Assembly (NCBI GenBank): GCA_946481275.1
Contig: CAMLMV010000007.1
Coordinates: 124,001 to 188,000 of the forward strand
Origin: an uncultured Massilia sp.
Lineage (GTDB): Bacteria; Pseudomonadota; Gammaproteobacteria; Burkholderiales; Burkholderiaceae
Reading direction: 5' to 3'
DNA: 64,000 nt
The notes under the pieces are model-generated. The model was given only the letters and a program-made list of their open reading frames with translations. It did no database searches and was not told the DNA's origin. Below, piece after piece: positions 33,750-46,119 of the stretch; position 1 is the first letter of the stretch, and every line of letters begins with the position of its first letter. The position numbers were made by a program, and so were the translations under genes.

Positions 33750-33755
33750 TGTAAT
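33741..33755. promoter_or_regulatory. Putative LysR box ATTAC-N5-GTAAT
   Basis: A 15-bp dyad of T-N11-A type that overlaps the lysR stop codon and lies about 100 bp before the SDR gene. TATAGT near 33805 could be the -10 element of the SDR promoter. Confidence 0.45.
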
Positions 33756-33855
33756 GATTGTCTTGCCGTAACCCATCTTTTTCCGGGTGGGGTCTGTTCC
33801 TATAGTTGTCTCCACGGACGGCGCACGAGCGCCGTCGGACACCAAGGAGAACAGC

Positions 33856-34599
33856 ATGAACGCAGCAGCACGTACTGTCATCATCACCGGCGCCTCCAGC
33901 GGCATCGGCCTCGCGTTGGCCAAGGCGTATATCGACCGCGGCGACAACGTCGTCGGCAATGCCCGCGGCGCCGCCCGCCTCGATGCCGCGGCGGCGCAGC
34001 TGGGCAACCCGGCGAACTTCATCGGCGTCGCCGGCGACATCGCGGATCCGGCCACGGCGCAGGCGCTCTTCGACACGGCGATCGCGCGCTTCGGCAAGGT
34101 CGACATCCTGGTCAACAATGCCGGCATCTTCACCGCGAAACCGTTCCACACCTACACGCCGGACGAAGTCGACCGCCTCGTCGACACGAACCTGAAAGGC
34201 TTTTTCTACCCGTCGCAACGGGCCGCCGAGCACATGGCCGCCAACGGCAGCGGCCATATCGTGAACATCACGGCCAGCATCGCGGTGCAGCCGACCGCGA
34301 AGCTCCCGGCCGTGCTGCCCGTGCTCGTGAAGGGTGGCCTGAACAGCGCGACCCGGGCGCTGGCGCTCGAACTCGCCGCGCACGGCGTGAAGGTGTCGGC
34401 CGTGGCGCCGGGGATCATCGAGACCCCGCTGCACGGCGACTACGAAGGCGTGCGCGCCTTCTACAACACGCTGGCGCCGAGCGGCACGACGGGCACGACG
34501 GACGACGTCGTCGACGCGGTGCTGTACCTGACGGACGCGCGCTTCACGAGCGGCGTCGTGCTGAGCGTGGACGGCGGCGCCACCGCCGGCACGTGGTAA
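33856..34599 (+). CDS. SDR-family protein lacking the catalytic Tyr
   Basis: A 247-residue short-chain dehydrogenase fold. The cofactor motif TGASSGIG and NNAG (LVNNAGIF) are intact. After the Ser-containing strand NITASIA the segment reads LPAVLPVLVKGGL: the Lys is present but the Tyr four residues before it is Pro. A subgroup of SDRs from memory has the same LTKGGLN-like layout without Tyr, so this may be a real family trait rather than decay. Start chosen at 33856 after AAGGAGA. A tautomerase follows 11 bp later. Confidence 0.85.
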   Translation: MNAAARTVIITGASSGIGLALAKAYIDRGDNVVGNARGAARLDAAAAQLGNPANFIGVAGDIADPATAQALFDTAIARFGKVDILVNNAGIFTAKPFHTYTPDEVDRLVDTNLKGFFYPSQRAAEHMAANGSGHIVNITASIAVQPTAKLPAVLPVLVKGGLNSATRALALELAAHGVKVSAVAPGIIETPLHGDYEGVRAFYNTLAPSGTTGTTDDVVDAVLYLTDARFTSGVVLSVDGGATAGTW

Positions 34600-34610
34600 G
34601 GGAGGCCATC

Positions 34611-34829
34611 ATGCCCTACATCCTCATCCAGGTGACCAACGAAGGCGTCACGCGCGAACAGAAGGAAGCGCTGATCGCGGGCGCGACCGATCTGATGGTG
34701 AACGTGTTGAACAAGGATCCGGAAGCGACGTTCGTCGTCATCGACGAGGTGAACACCGATAACTGGGGTCACGGCGGCGAGACCGTCACGAGGCGCCGCC
34801 GGCGCGCGCCGTCTACTTCCACGGAGTGA
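34611..34829 (+). CDS. 4-oxalocrotonate tautomerase family protein
   Basis: A 72-residue small tautomerase. The initiator Met is followed by Pro (MPYILIQVTNEG), which becomes the catalytic N-terminal Pro1. The middle EQKEALIAGATDLMVNVLNK and PEATFVVIDEV fit the beta-alpha-beta fold. The C-terminus (TRRRRRAPSTSTE) is more basic than usual. GGGAGG is 5 bp upstream. It is probably co-transcribed with the SDR and overlaps the 3' end of a small gene on the other strand. Confidence 0.85.
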   Translation: MPYILIQVTNEGVTREQKEALIAGATDLMVNVLNKDPEATFVVIDEVNTDNWGHGGETVTRRRRRAPSTSTE

Positions 34830-34956
34830 GCGCGGCGGCGATCCCCATGATGACGAGCAGGACGATCCAGCACAGGCGCCGCAGGACCTTGTGCCTGCGC
34901 AGCTGGACATTGAGGACGCTTTCGGCGATGGCTTGCAGGATGACGTCACCCGCCAT
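34813..34956 (-). CDS. Small single-pass membrane protein
   Basis: A 47-residue product with a strong GGAGG site 7 bp before the ATG. The first half is amphipathic and basic (LNVQLRRHKVLRRL), the second a transmembrane helix (CWIVLLVIMGIAAALTPW). No family recognised. It overlaps the end of the tautomerase gene by 17 bp in opposite orientation. Confidence 0.55.
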   Translation of the reverse strand: MAGDVILQAIAESVLNVQLRRHKVLRRLCWIVLLVIMGIAAALTPWK

Positions 34957-35097
34957 GGGTTCCTCCGTTGGTATGCTGATCGCCATATATTGACAGGTGC
35001 GGCAGGTTGTTGCAACCGCATCCATCCAAAGATGGAGCCGCAATCGTGGGCGGGGGTGTAGATTCGGGCGATCCGATTCAACCATCAAGGAGTATCC

Positions 35098-35535
35098 ATG
35101 ACGACCCCCGACCTCGATCTCGCCAGCCACCGCGCCGCCGCGCCCGCCGTCCCCTCGGACGGCTTCGACCGCACGGTGCGCACCGCGGGCCGCGTGCTCG
35201 TCGGCGTGCTGTTCCTGTGGGCCGGCATCGACAAGGTGCAGGGCTGGCAGGGCGCGCTGCAGGAAGTGGCGGCGGGCGGCCTGCCGGCCCCCGGCTTGAC
35301 GCTGGCCCTGACCATCCTGCTGCAGGTAGCCGGCGGCGCCGCGATCATCGCGGGGCGGCTGCTGAAACCCGCGTGCTGGGCGCTGGCCGGGTTCACGGCG
35401 TTGGCGACCGTGCTGTATCACGGCTTCTGGCATGCGGCCGGCGCGGCGCGCCATGCGGAACTGATTCCGTTCATGGAGCACGTGTGCATCGTGGGCGGCC
35501 TGCTCGTCGTGTCGACCCTCGAGCAGCGCCGCTGA
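35098..35535 (+). CDS. DoxX-family membrane protein
   Basis: A 145-residue membrane protein with four hydrophobic helices. RVLVGVLFLWAGIDKVQGW is the DoxX signature, and LLQVAGGAAIIAGRLLKP matches the second helix pair. DoxX proteins are linked to thiol or quinone redox balance, but the exact reaction is unsettled. AAGGAGT lies upstream of the ATG. It is monocistronic and ends 1 bp from the convergent lipoprotein gene. Confidence 0.85.
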   Translation: MTTPDLDLASHRAAAPAVPSDGFDRTVRTAGRVLVGVLFLWAGIDKVQGWQGALQEVAAGGLPAPGLTLALTILLQVAGGAAIIAGRLLKPACWALAGFTALATVLYHGFWHAAGAARHAELIPFMEHVCIVGGLLVVSTLEQRR

Positions 35536-35536
35536 C

Positions 35537-36853
35537 TCACCCGCGCGGTTGTTCGAGCTGCATCGGCACGTCGGGCGGGGACTCGTACGTTGCCGTGACG
35601 TGGCAGACCCGGTCGCCAGGGCGCGTCCGTCCCAGAGTCTCGCTCGATTTGCGCACCATCAGTTCCGGGTAGGACGATTTGTCCAGGCGCTGCCTGCCGC
35701 CCGGCGGCACCGGCACCCACAGCGTGCTGTCCCCGATACGGACGGCACGCTGGTTCATCATCCATTTCGCGACGCGCACCGCGTCCGCATAGCTGACGAA
35801 CGTGAGCGGCTGCTCGCCGAGTTCGCCGTCGATATTCACGCTGAACCTCGGCAGTCCCTTCTCCACGGTCGCGATGGTCCAGCGGGGCACGTCGAGGTCG
35901 CGCGCGGGGACGATGACGGCGCCGTCCGTGACGCATTCGCCGACTTCGTACCTGACCGTCTGGTTATGCTCGGTGTACTCGTTGGACTTCGCGAGGACGC
36001 GGCGCAGCACGTAGTTGAACGTGACCTTCGCAGTCAGGTCCCTGGGCTGCAGATAGGTCAGGCCCGTCGTTTTCAGCGATGCCTTGTCGGCCGCCAGGGG
36101 CTTGCCGCCTTCGCCGATCTCGACGGCTGTCACGACGTAATCGTGCTTGATGACGTTGTCCGCCTCTTCCGGCTTCGCCGTGACGCCGACGTTCACGAGG
36201 GTATTGCCGGCCAGGTCGATCCCGCGCTCGGCCTCGCGATAGATGTCCAGCGCCGTGTCGTCGATGTTGGTGGTCGCGTTCTCGATGCGGGCCCTGACGA
36301 CGCCGGTTTCGGTGAGGACGCGGTCGGCACTTGCCGTGATCTTCTTGGCGATGGGGGGGGCGCCGCTGACCTCGAGCCCCGCCGAATTCGTCTTCGCCAG
36401 CGAAAAATTCTCGATGTCGATCGACGTGTAATCCGTCGCGGTGCCGGTGTAGCCAGTGAATGCGAAGTTCGCGGGTTCGATGCGCAGCCTGAAGTTCACG
36501 AACCTGTCGGCGGGGCGGTATTCGCCGCGGCTCACCGTCGCGACGATGGTGCGTTTCAGGACGCTGCGGTTGCCGTTGAACTTCGGCGGTTCCGGGTCCG
36601 GTTCGAGCGCTTTCTTCAGCGCCGCCACCGTGGCCGCATTGGGGTTCCTGAAATCGAGGCGCACTTCCGTCTTGCCCAGCGCGCCGTCCGGTGCCGCGTC
36701 CGGCGTCTTCGGCGCCTGGGCCGTGGAGCTGACGGTGACGACCGGATCCCGCATGGGAATCAGCGGCTCGTTCAGGGAGCGGCGTCCGTATTCGATGGTC
36801 GGCGTGCAGCCGGCCACCAGGACGGCGAGGGCGGCGCATGTCGCAATCTTCAT
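35537..36853 (-). CDS. Predicted lipoprotein of unknown function
   Basis: A 438-residue exported protein. The signal peptide ends in a lipobox (LAVLVAGC, Cys ~16). The remainder is beta-rich with no domain I recognise; it has repeated Asp/Thr-rich strands (ATDYTSIDIENFSLAK; TVRYEVGECVTDGAVIVP). Its gene contains a run of eight G residues (36353-36360 on plus). It follows a 79-residue protein gene by 11 bp, forming a two-gene unit. Confidence 0.75.
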   Translation of the reverse strand: MKIATCAALAVLVAGCTPTIEYGRRSLNEPLIPMRDPVVTVSSTAQAPKTPDAAPDGALGKTEVRLDFRNPNAATVAALKKALEPDPEPPKFNGNRSVLKRTIVATVSRGEYRPADRFVNFRLRIEPANFAFTGYTGTATDYTSIDIENFSLAKTNSAGLEVSGAPPIAKKITASADRVLTETGVVRARIENATTNIDDTALDIYREAERGIDLAGNTLVNVGVTAKPEEADNVIKHDYVVTAVEIGEGGKPLAADKASLKTTGLTYLQPRDLTAKVTFNYVLRRVLAKSNEYTEHNQTVRYEVGECVTDGAVIVPARDLDVPRWTIATVEKGLPRFSVNIDGELGEQPLTFVSYADAVRVAKWMMNQRAVRIGDSTLWVPVPPGGRQRLDKSSYPELMVRKSSETLGRTRPGDRVCHVTATYESPPDVPMQLEQPRG

Positions 36854-36864
36854 GGCCGCCGCTC

Positions 36865-37104
36865 CTATTGCGCCGTGAGCTGGCACACGTGTGCCGGCAC
36901 GGGCTGGTTGTTGATCGTGGAGGTGAGGACGAGCGGGGCCCCCTGGGTGATCGCGAACCCGACCTTGTCGCACTTCGAATACGGCAGGTAAGGTTCGAAC
37001 CATTTTGTCGCCAGCAGCGGGCCGGGCGCGGGACCGATCCGGATCAGGCGCACCATCGGCGCGTACTGGAAGTCATCGTCGATGACGACGGCGTAGAAAC
37101 TCAT
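36865..37104 (-). CDS. Small protein of unknown function
   Basis: A 79-residue product starting MSFYAVVIDDDFQYAPMV. The start at 37104 has AGGAGG 5 bp upstream, better placed than the in-frame GTG six bases earlier. It contains KCDKVGFAITQGAPLVL and ends VCQLTAQ; the two Cys could pair. No signal peptide or membrane helix. It is the first gene of a pair with the lipoprotein, so a shared role is inferred but not identified. Confidence 0.65.
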   Translation of the reverse strand: MSFYAVVIDDDFQYAPMVRLIRIGPAPGPLLATKWFEPYLPYSKCDKVGFAITQGAPLVLTSTINNQPVPAHVCQLTAQ

Positions 37105-37198
37105 GAACACCTCCTTCGGTCGATCCGCACAGGTAAATGTCAGTTAATATTGCACTAACATTGATTTTGCGTAAAGACTTTTTGGCAAGTGTTCGCGG

Positions 37199-38121
37199 CT
37201 ATGCAAACGGGTTGGCGGTGGCGGCCCGCCACACGACCCGGTTCCTGCCTTCCTGCTTGGCGCGGTACAGGTGTTCGTCCGCCGCCTCGAACAATTCGGC
37301 CGCGCTCTCCGGTCCATGGCCGCCGAGCGTCGCGCCGCCCACGCTGACCGTCAGCACCGGCGCTACCTGCGACGCCGCGTGCGGCATTTCCAGCGTGGTG
37401 ATCGCCGCGCAGATCTCGTCCACCACGTGGCGCGCCTGGACGATGTCCGTGTCCGGCAGCAGCAGCACCAGTTCCTCGCCGCCGTAGCGTGCCGCCAGGT
37501 CGGCCGGGCGGCGCAGGCCCGCGGCCGCCGTGCGCGCGATGGCGCGCAGGGCGCGGTCGCCGGCCGGGTGGCCGTAGTAGTCGTTGTACTGCTTGAAGGC
37601 GTCGATGTCGAGCAGGGCCAGCGACAGCGGCCAGCCGTTGCGCTGGGCGCGCTGCCATTCCTGCGCGTACAGCTCGTCGAAGCGGCGCCGGTTCGCCAGT
37701 TCCGTCAGGCCGTCCACGTGCGCCAGGCGTTCCAGCATGCGGCGCTGGCGCACGAGCTGCAGGTGCAGCGCCACGCGCGCCATCACGACGGTGGCGTTGA
37801 AGGGTTTGGCGATGTAGTCGGCGGCGCCCAGTTTGAGGCCGTTCGCCTCGTCTTCCGGGCGGTCCAGGCCGGAGATGAAGATCACGGCGATCTGCTCCGT
37901 CTGCGGATCGGCGCGCAGCCGGCGCAGCACTTCGTAGCCGTCCAGGTCGGGCATCATCACGTCGAGCAAAATCAGGTCCGGCGCGTGGCGCGTGGCCCGT
38001 TCCAGCGCCTGTTCGCCGTTCTTCGCCAGCAGCACCGTGTATTCCGGCTTGAGCAGCTCGGCCAGCACCTGGCGGTTGATCACGTCGTCGTCGGCGATCA
38101 GGACTTTTTGCGGTTCCACGT

Positions 38122-38125
<4 letters not shown>
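37199..38125 (-). CDS. Response regulator diguanylate cyclase (REC-GGDEF)
   Basis: A 308-residue protein. The receiver domain (residues ~6-125) has the acidic pair IADDD, the phospho-Asp in [13 protein letters not shown] and the Lys in AKPF. The GGDEF domain (~150-300) has the active-site YGGEEL and [10 protein letters not shown], so c-di-GMP synthesis is expected. The GTG start is used: GGAGG lies upstream, and it overlaps the kinase stop by 4 bp (GTGA). The hybrid kinase encoded just before it is its probable phosphodonor. Confidence 0.92.
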
Positions 38126-41559
<3,434 letters not shown>

Positions 41560-41562
41560 CGT

Positions 41563-42933
41563 TTATCCTTGATGGGCGGCGGGCTGGGCACGCCCGGTGA
41601 AACGGCGCTCGAGGGCATTGACCCAGCGCGGCGCCTTGTCGTCATTGTGCCAGCCGTGGACGGCGTCGCCGACTTCGCCGAGCAGCGTGTCCGGCAGTTT
41701 CAGCGGGCGGGTCTCGTCCATCAGCAGCTTGACCGTGAGGTTGTAGCCGAGGATGCGCGTGACGAGGCGCGAGATCGAGAAGCCGGGGAACACGAGGCGC
41801 GCGATGGCGTCGACGCCGCGGATGAAGCCGAACACCAGCACGAACAGGCCGCGCGACAGCAGCGACACGCGCTTGTCCAGGCCCAGGTCGCGCGACGCCT
41901 CCTTGCCGATCAGGTGGCGCGTCAGGAGGACCGGGAACGGCTTCAGGATGCGCAGCGGGAGGTAGCGCTGGATCGTCGCCATCAGCGCGGCGGCCAGCGC
42001 CGGGCGCGGGTCGTCCTTGCGCTGCTGGACGCGGGCCTCCGCCTGGATGGCCGTGAACATGCGTTCCGCGTCCGCCATCGTGTCCGTCATCTGCTCGCGC
42101 TCGATGCCGAGCACCGCGCCCAGCACGTTCCACGCGTGCATGTAGGCTTCCTCGTCGCCCCGGTCCAGGCGCAGGCCCAGGCGGCGCAGGCCCTGCAGGA
42201 ACACGTAGTTGAAGGTCAGCAGCGTGTAGCCCAGTTCTTCCTGGTTGCAGGGCAGGCCGAGGCGGTCGATGTCCCAGCCGTGCGCGTACAGCACCTGCGG
42301 CATCGTCTTGCCCTGCGCCAGCAAACGCTTGAGGCGGCGCGGCGCCACGAGGGCCTCGGCCACGTCGCCCCGCAGCACGAGGTGGCGGATCACCGCGTGG
42401 ATCAGGCGCACCTTGATGGCCTGCGCGACGCCGCCGCCGTTCGACGCCGTAAGCCCGCCGCGCATCATGACGGGAAAGATCATGGCGGCGGTGGCGCGCA
42501 CGCGGTAATCCGTGTGCTGTTCGAGTTCGCCGGCGGCGTGCAGCACGGCCGCGAGGTCGGGCATGATGTAGCACTGCGGCAGGCTGGCGCAGAACAGCAG
42601 CGTGCACGAGGCCATGCTCATTTCCATGAACAGCACTTCGGCCCGCGCGATCTTCGATGCGTCGGCCCAGTCGGGCAGCACGCGCGCCCTGGCGACGTAG
42701 TCTTCGAGCGCTTCGGCCATGCCGGGCGGCAGGCCGGGGCTGGCGCGCCAGCCGTCCAGGTCGCCGTTCAACTGCCAGCGCGCGATCTCCCTGTTCAGGA
42801 GGCCGATCGTGGCCATGTCCGGACCGCCGGGCTGGCCGGGGCCGAGGATGCGCGCGATGGTGGCGTCGGCCAGCGGGTCGGCACGCAGCGCCGGGTTGTC
42901 GACGAGGCCGGGTTCGAGGGCGTCGCGTCTCAT
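41563..42933 (-). CDS. MpaB/Lcp-type oxygenase (DUF2236)
   Basis: A 456-residue protein of the ER-bound oxygenase mpaB/rubber-oxygenase superfamily. The conserved core GGGVAQAIKVRLIHAVIRHL carries the Arg and His expected near the haem, followed by PCNQEELGYTLLTFNYV. Members cleave isoprenoid double bonds (latex, the farnesyl chain of mycophenolic acid); many bacterial copies are uncharacterised. Two hydrophobic segments near the C-terminus (LLSRGLFVLVFGFI) suggest membrane association. It overlaps the upstream gene by 4 bp and ends 3 bp before the kinase start. Substrate unknown. Confidence 0.82.
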   Translation of the reverse strand: MRRDALEPGLVDNPALRADPLADATIARILGPGQPGGPDMATIGLLNREIARWQLNGDLDGWRASPGLPPGMAEALEDYVARARVLPDWADASKIARAEVLFMEMSMASCTLLFCASLPQCYIMPDLAAVLHAAGELEQHTDYRVRATAAMIFPVMMRGGLTASNGGGVAQAIKVRLIHAVIRHLVLRGDVAEALVAPRRLKRLLAQGKTMPQVLYAHGWDIDRLGLPCNQEELGYTLLTFNYVFLQGLRRLGLRLDRGDEEAYMHAWNVLGAVLGIEREQMTDTMADAERMFTAIQAEARVQQRKDDPRPALAAALMATIQRYLPLRILKPFPVLLTRHLIGKEASRDLGLDKRVSLLSRGLFVLVFGFIRGVDAIARLVFPGFSISRLVTRILGYNLTVKLLMDETRPLKLPDTLLGEVGDAVHGWHNDDKAPRWVNALERRFTGRAQPAAHQG

Positions 42934-43805
42934 GCGGCCTCCTTCAGCGCGTCGGCCGGCACGGCAGGGGCCTGTTCATCGGCCGCAGGGCGCGCCAGGA
43001 TGCCTTGCCAGCGCAGCAGGCCGATGGTGGCCGCGAGCAGCGGGAAGCCCATCGCGAACAGCGCGATCGTGCGCGCCTCGACGGGGTAGCCGAGCAGCAC
43101 CTGGAACACCATCAGGCCGGCGTAGACGCCCAGCGGCACGAACACGTGGCGCATCGTCGGCAGCACCGAGCCTGCGTCCGCGGCCGTCGTGCGTACGCGC
43201 GCGAGGCGGCGGAACGCGAACAGGATCGCGAACGACACCGTCATCCAGCCGGCGAAGCCCTGCACGGTCTCGCCGAACCACCAGCCGTCCTTCTCCGTCA
43301 TGATCCAGGCCTTCAGCACGTAGACCATGTACGGGTCGACGCCCAGGTCGTAGCACGTGACGACCATCGCGCCCAGCAGCGCCATGATGGCGTCGTGGCC
43401 CAGCGACGCGGGCCGGTCGACGGGATCCTGCCACACGATCAGGTTGGCGATCACGTAGCCGATGTACGCCAGCGCGAACCACATCAGCGGAATCACGACG
43501 GGGACGTCGCCCAGGGCCGGCCCGAGCACGGGCGTGTACGTGTAGCTGCCGAAGAACCAGCCGTACGACGACCCGAGCTGCTCGGCGAGCCAGCCGAAGC
43601 TCGTGGCGATGGCGACGAGGCGCAGCGCGGCGCCGCCGCCCAGCAGGTGGGCGGCGCTGGCCCAGCAGCAGCCGAACATCAGCAGCGAGCTGGCGACGAG
43701 GGCGACGGTGGTGTCGCCGCCGATGCGTTTGGCCAGGACGAGGAGGAAGACCGCCAGCAGGGTGGCGGCAATGACGGGCAGACGACGGCGCAGCAATGGG
43801 GTCAT
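42930..43805 (-). CDS. Carotenoid-biosynthesis-family membrane protein (CruF-like)
   Basis: A 291-residue polytopic protein with 7-8 helices. SSYGWFFGSYTYTPVLGP and VPVVIPLMWFALAYIGYV match the Caroten_synth family (CruF, carotenoid 1',2'-hydratase type), including the Trp/Tyr-rich signature and DLGVDPYMV. No phytoene synthase or desaturase gene lies within the window, so the substrate may be another isoprenoid. The start at 43805 follows GGAG. It is the first gene of the four-gene operon and overlaps the oxygenase gene by ATGA. Confidence 0.75.
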   Translation of the reverse strand: MTPLLRRRLPVIAATLLAVFLLVLAKRIGGDTTVALVASSLLMFGCCWASAAHLLGGGAALRLVAIATSFGWLAEQLGSSYGWFFGSYTYTPVLGPALGDVPVVIPLMWFALAYIGYVIANLIVWQDPVDRPASLGHDAIMALLGAMVVTCYDLGVDPYMVYVLKAWIMTEKDGWWFGETVQGFAGWMTVSFAILFAFRRLARVRTTAADAGSVLPTMRHVFVPLGVYAGLMVFQVLLGYPVEARTIALFAMGFPLLAATIGLLRWQGILARPAADEQAPAVPADALKEAA

Positions 43806-43835
43806 ATGAGGCTCCAGGGGCACGACGTAACGATG

Positions 43836-43867
43836 AAAAATGCGGCCGCCGAAAGGGCGGCGGCCGC
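43836..43867 (-). terminator. Rho-independent terminator of the TonB receptor gene
   Basis: GCGGCCGCC (43842-43850) pairs with GGCGGCCGC (43859-43867). On the minus strand the stem is followed by TTTTT. It lies 9 bp after the receptor stop and about 30 bp before the start of the carotenoid-family gene, so the downstream operon probably needs its own promoter or read-through. Confidence 0.85.
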
Positions 43868-43875
43868 GCTTGAAA

Positions 43876-46119
43876 TCAGAAGCGGTAGTCGAAACGGACG
43901 TCGGCCGTGCGCGGCTCGGTCGGCACGGCGAGGCCCGACGAACTGATCGTCATCGGCCGCACCTTGTCCTCGACGTTGCGCACGCGGGCGAGTACGCTCC
44001 ACGGCGCGCCATCCGGTTCCCAACCGAGGCGCAGGTCGGATTCCGTATGGCCGGGGACGCGGAACTTCAGGCCCGCCTGCGGCACGCCCAGCAGGTAGCC
44101 GGCGCTGGCGCGGGTGCCCGCGCCGGCCGTCAGCATGCCGCCGCCGAGATGTACTCGGTGTTCCCAGCCGAGCGACAGGGTGCGGGCCGGCGTGCGGTCC
44201 AGCTTGACGCCGGCCCAGGAATGCACGCCGTCCGGCATGTAGCTGGCGTAGTGCGCGTCGAGCAGCGTGAGGGCGTACGTGAAGCGGTCGGCGCTCGTGG
44301 CGAGCACCTGGCCGTCCGCTTCCAGGCCGCGGATGGACGCGGCGCCCGCGTTCGTCGTCACGAAGCGCGGCCGGCCGCTCACGACGACTTCGTTCGACAG
44401 CTGCAGGTTGCGGTAGTCATAGTGGAAGAGGGCGACGTTCAGGCTCGCGCGGCGCGCCCAGAAGCGGGTCTTGAGGCCCGCCTCGTAGGCGCGCACGGTC
44501 TCCGGCTGGTACGTGAGGCTGGAAGGCGGCGCCGCGTCCGCGGTGGGGCAGGTGTAGCCGGCCGTCTTGTTGCCGGCCACGCAGCCGTCGTTGAAGCCGC
44601 CGGCCTTGTAGCCGGTCGCGATCGAGCCGTAGACGAGCGTGTCCGGCGCCAGGTCGGCATCGAGGCCCAGGCGCCACGTCGTCTTGTCGGTGGAGAGGCT
44701 GCCGGTGTTCAGCTCGCGCAGGTCGGTGGCCGGGTCGAACGCCGCCGCGCGCTGGTAGCCGATATAGCCGATGCGCTTCTTGTCGTCCTGCGTGTAGCGG
44801 GCGCCGGCCGTCGCGCGCAGGCCGTCCGCGACGCGCACTGTCGCCTGTGCGAACACGGCCTTGCTGCGCGCTTCGACGGGGTCGTTGCCGAACACGTAGT
44901 ACGGCGGCAGGCCGATGGCTTGCAGGTCGCGGAAATAATAGGTGTCGCGCGCGCGTTCGCGGAACCAGTACGCGCCGCCCTGGGCGCTGATCGGACCGGC
45001 GCCGTTCGTCGCGAGGCGCAACTCGTGCGAGTCCTGATCGTACGTGCCCGTGAACGGCTGGCGCACGCCCAGCGTGACCGTCGGCACGACCCGGTAGTAG
45101 AAGTTGTACAGGTAGTCGTGATCGAAGTTGCGGTGCGCGCCCAGCCACGACAGGGTCGCGGGGCCCAGGTCCCAGTCCAGGTTCGCAGTGAAGCTGGACG
45201 TCTTCTTGTGCGAATGGCCCTGCTCGAATCGGGTGTTCGGCGGGTTGAAGCGGTACGTGAGCTGGCGGTCGGTCGAATCGCCGTTCCACACGGGCTGGCC
45301 GGTCGCGATGCCGTTGTAGAAATTCGAGTCGGGCACCGTGCTGTCATTGTTGCTGTCGTCGCGGCTCGCTTCGTAGCGCACGAGCAGCTTCGCGCTGGGG
45401 CCGAGCGTGAGCCGCGCGGACAGGCGCGCGGCGCGGTCGTCCCGGTCCAGGCCCAGGCCGCGCGGCGTGTTCGAGCCGTTCTTCAGCCAGGCATCGTGTT
45501 CGTTCCAGGTGGCGGCGGCGCGCAGCGCCAGCACGCCGTTCACCGGCACGTTGACCATGGCGCCGACCTTGCGCTCGCCCCGGTTACCGAAGGCGGCGTT
45601 GACGTCGCCCTCGAAGCGGTCGACGGGCGCTTTCGTGATCACGTTGACGACGCCGGCCGTCGTGTTGCGGCCGTACAGCGTGCCCTGCGGACCGCGCAGC
45701 ACTTCGACGCGCTCGACATCGTACAGCGCCACGTTCTGGCTCTGCGGCCGCGCGATGTACACGCCGTCGACAAGGAAGCCGGCCGACGGGTCGCCCTTTT
45801 CCGTGACGTCCACGTTCGACACGCCGCGGATCGTGATGTGCAGGCCGTCGTACGAATTTTCCAGATACGTATTGGGCAGGCGCGCGGCGATGGCGCCGGG
45901 CGTGTCGACGCCGAGTGCATCGAGATCCGCCGCCGTGAGCACCGTTTGCGCCACCGGCGTCTTCGATGCCGGCGCCGCCGTGCGCTGCGCCGTGACGATC
46001 ACCTCCTGGATGCCGTCGCCCTGTGTCTCCACCTGCGCGCACGCCGGCGCGCTCCATGCGATCGCGGCGATCGACATGGCGAGCAGGTTGGGGGTCAACC
46101 GACCCTGCTGATTCTTCAT
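43876..46119 (-). CDS. TonB-dependent outer-membrane receptor
   Basis: A 747-residue receptor. The signal peptide ends near ACAQ (residue 29), the TonB box is IQEVIVTAQR, and the plug domain contains ITIRGVSNVDVTEKGDPSAG and VEVLRGPQGTLYGRNTTAG. The barrel ends in RFDYRF with a terminal Phe. The YGRNTTAGVVNVITK plug type is common in receptors of sphingomonad and Massilia-like bacteria for aromatic or terpenoid-like solutes; the ligand is unknown. It lies directly upstream of the carotenoid-family/oxygenase/kinase operon on the same strand. Confidence 0.93.
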   Translation of the reverse strand: MKNQQGRLTPNLLAMSIAAIAWSAPACAQVETQGDGIQEVIVTAQRTAAPASKTPVAQTVLTAADLDALGVDTPGAIAARLPNTYLENSYDGLHITIRGVSNVDVTEKGDPSAGFLVDGVYIARPQSQNVALYDVERVEVLRGPQGTLYGRNTTAGVVNVITKAPVDRFEGDVNAAFGNRGERKVGAMVNVPVNGVLALRAAATWNEHDAWLKNGSNTPRGLGLDRDDRAARLSARLTLGPSAKLLVRYEASRDDSNNDSTVPDSNFYNGIATGQPVWNGDSTDRQLTYRFNPPNTRFEQGHSHKKTSSFTANLDWDLGPATLSWLGAHRNFDHDYLYNFYYRVVPTVTLGVRQPFTGTYDQDSHELRLATNGAGPISAQGGAYWFRERARDTYYFRDLQAIGLPPYYVFGNDPVEARSKAVFAQATVRVADGLRATAGARYTQDDKKRIGYIGYQRAAAFDPATDLRELNTGSLSTDKTTWRLGLDADLAPDTLVYGSIATGYKAGGFNDGCVAGNKTAGYTCPTADAAPPSSLTYQPETVRAYEAGLKTRFWARRASLNVALFHYDYRNLQLSNEVVVSGRPRFVTTNAGAASIRGLEADGQVLATSADRFTYALTLLDAHYASYMPDGVHSWAGVKLDRTPARTLSLGWEHRVHLGGGMLTAGAGTRASAGYLLGVPQAGLKFRVPGHTESDLRLGWEPDGAPWSVLARVRNVEDKVRPMTISSSGLAVPTEPRTADVRFDYRF

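Noticed and set aside
42930..43805. The carotenoid-family protein as proof of a pigment pathway
   Set aside because: No phytoene synthase, desaturase or cyclase gene is in the window, so only a family-level call is justified.
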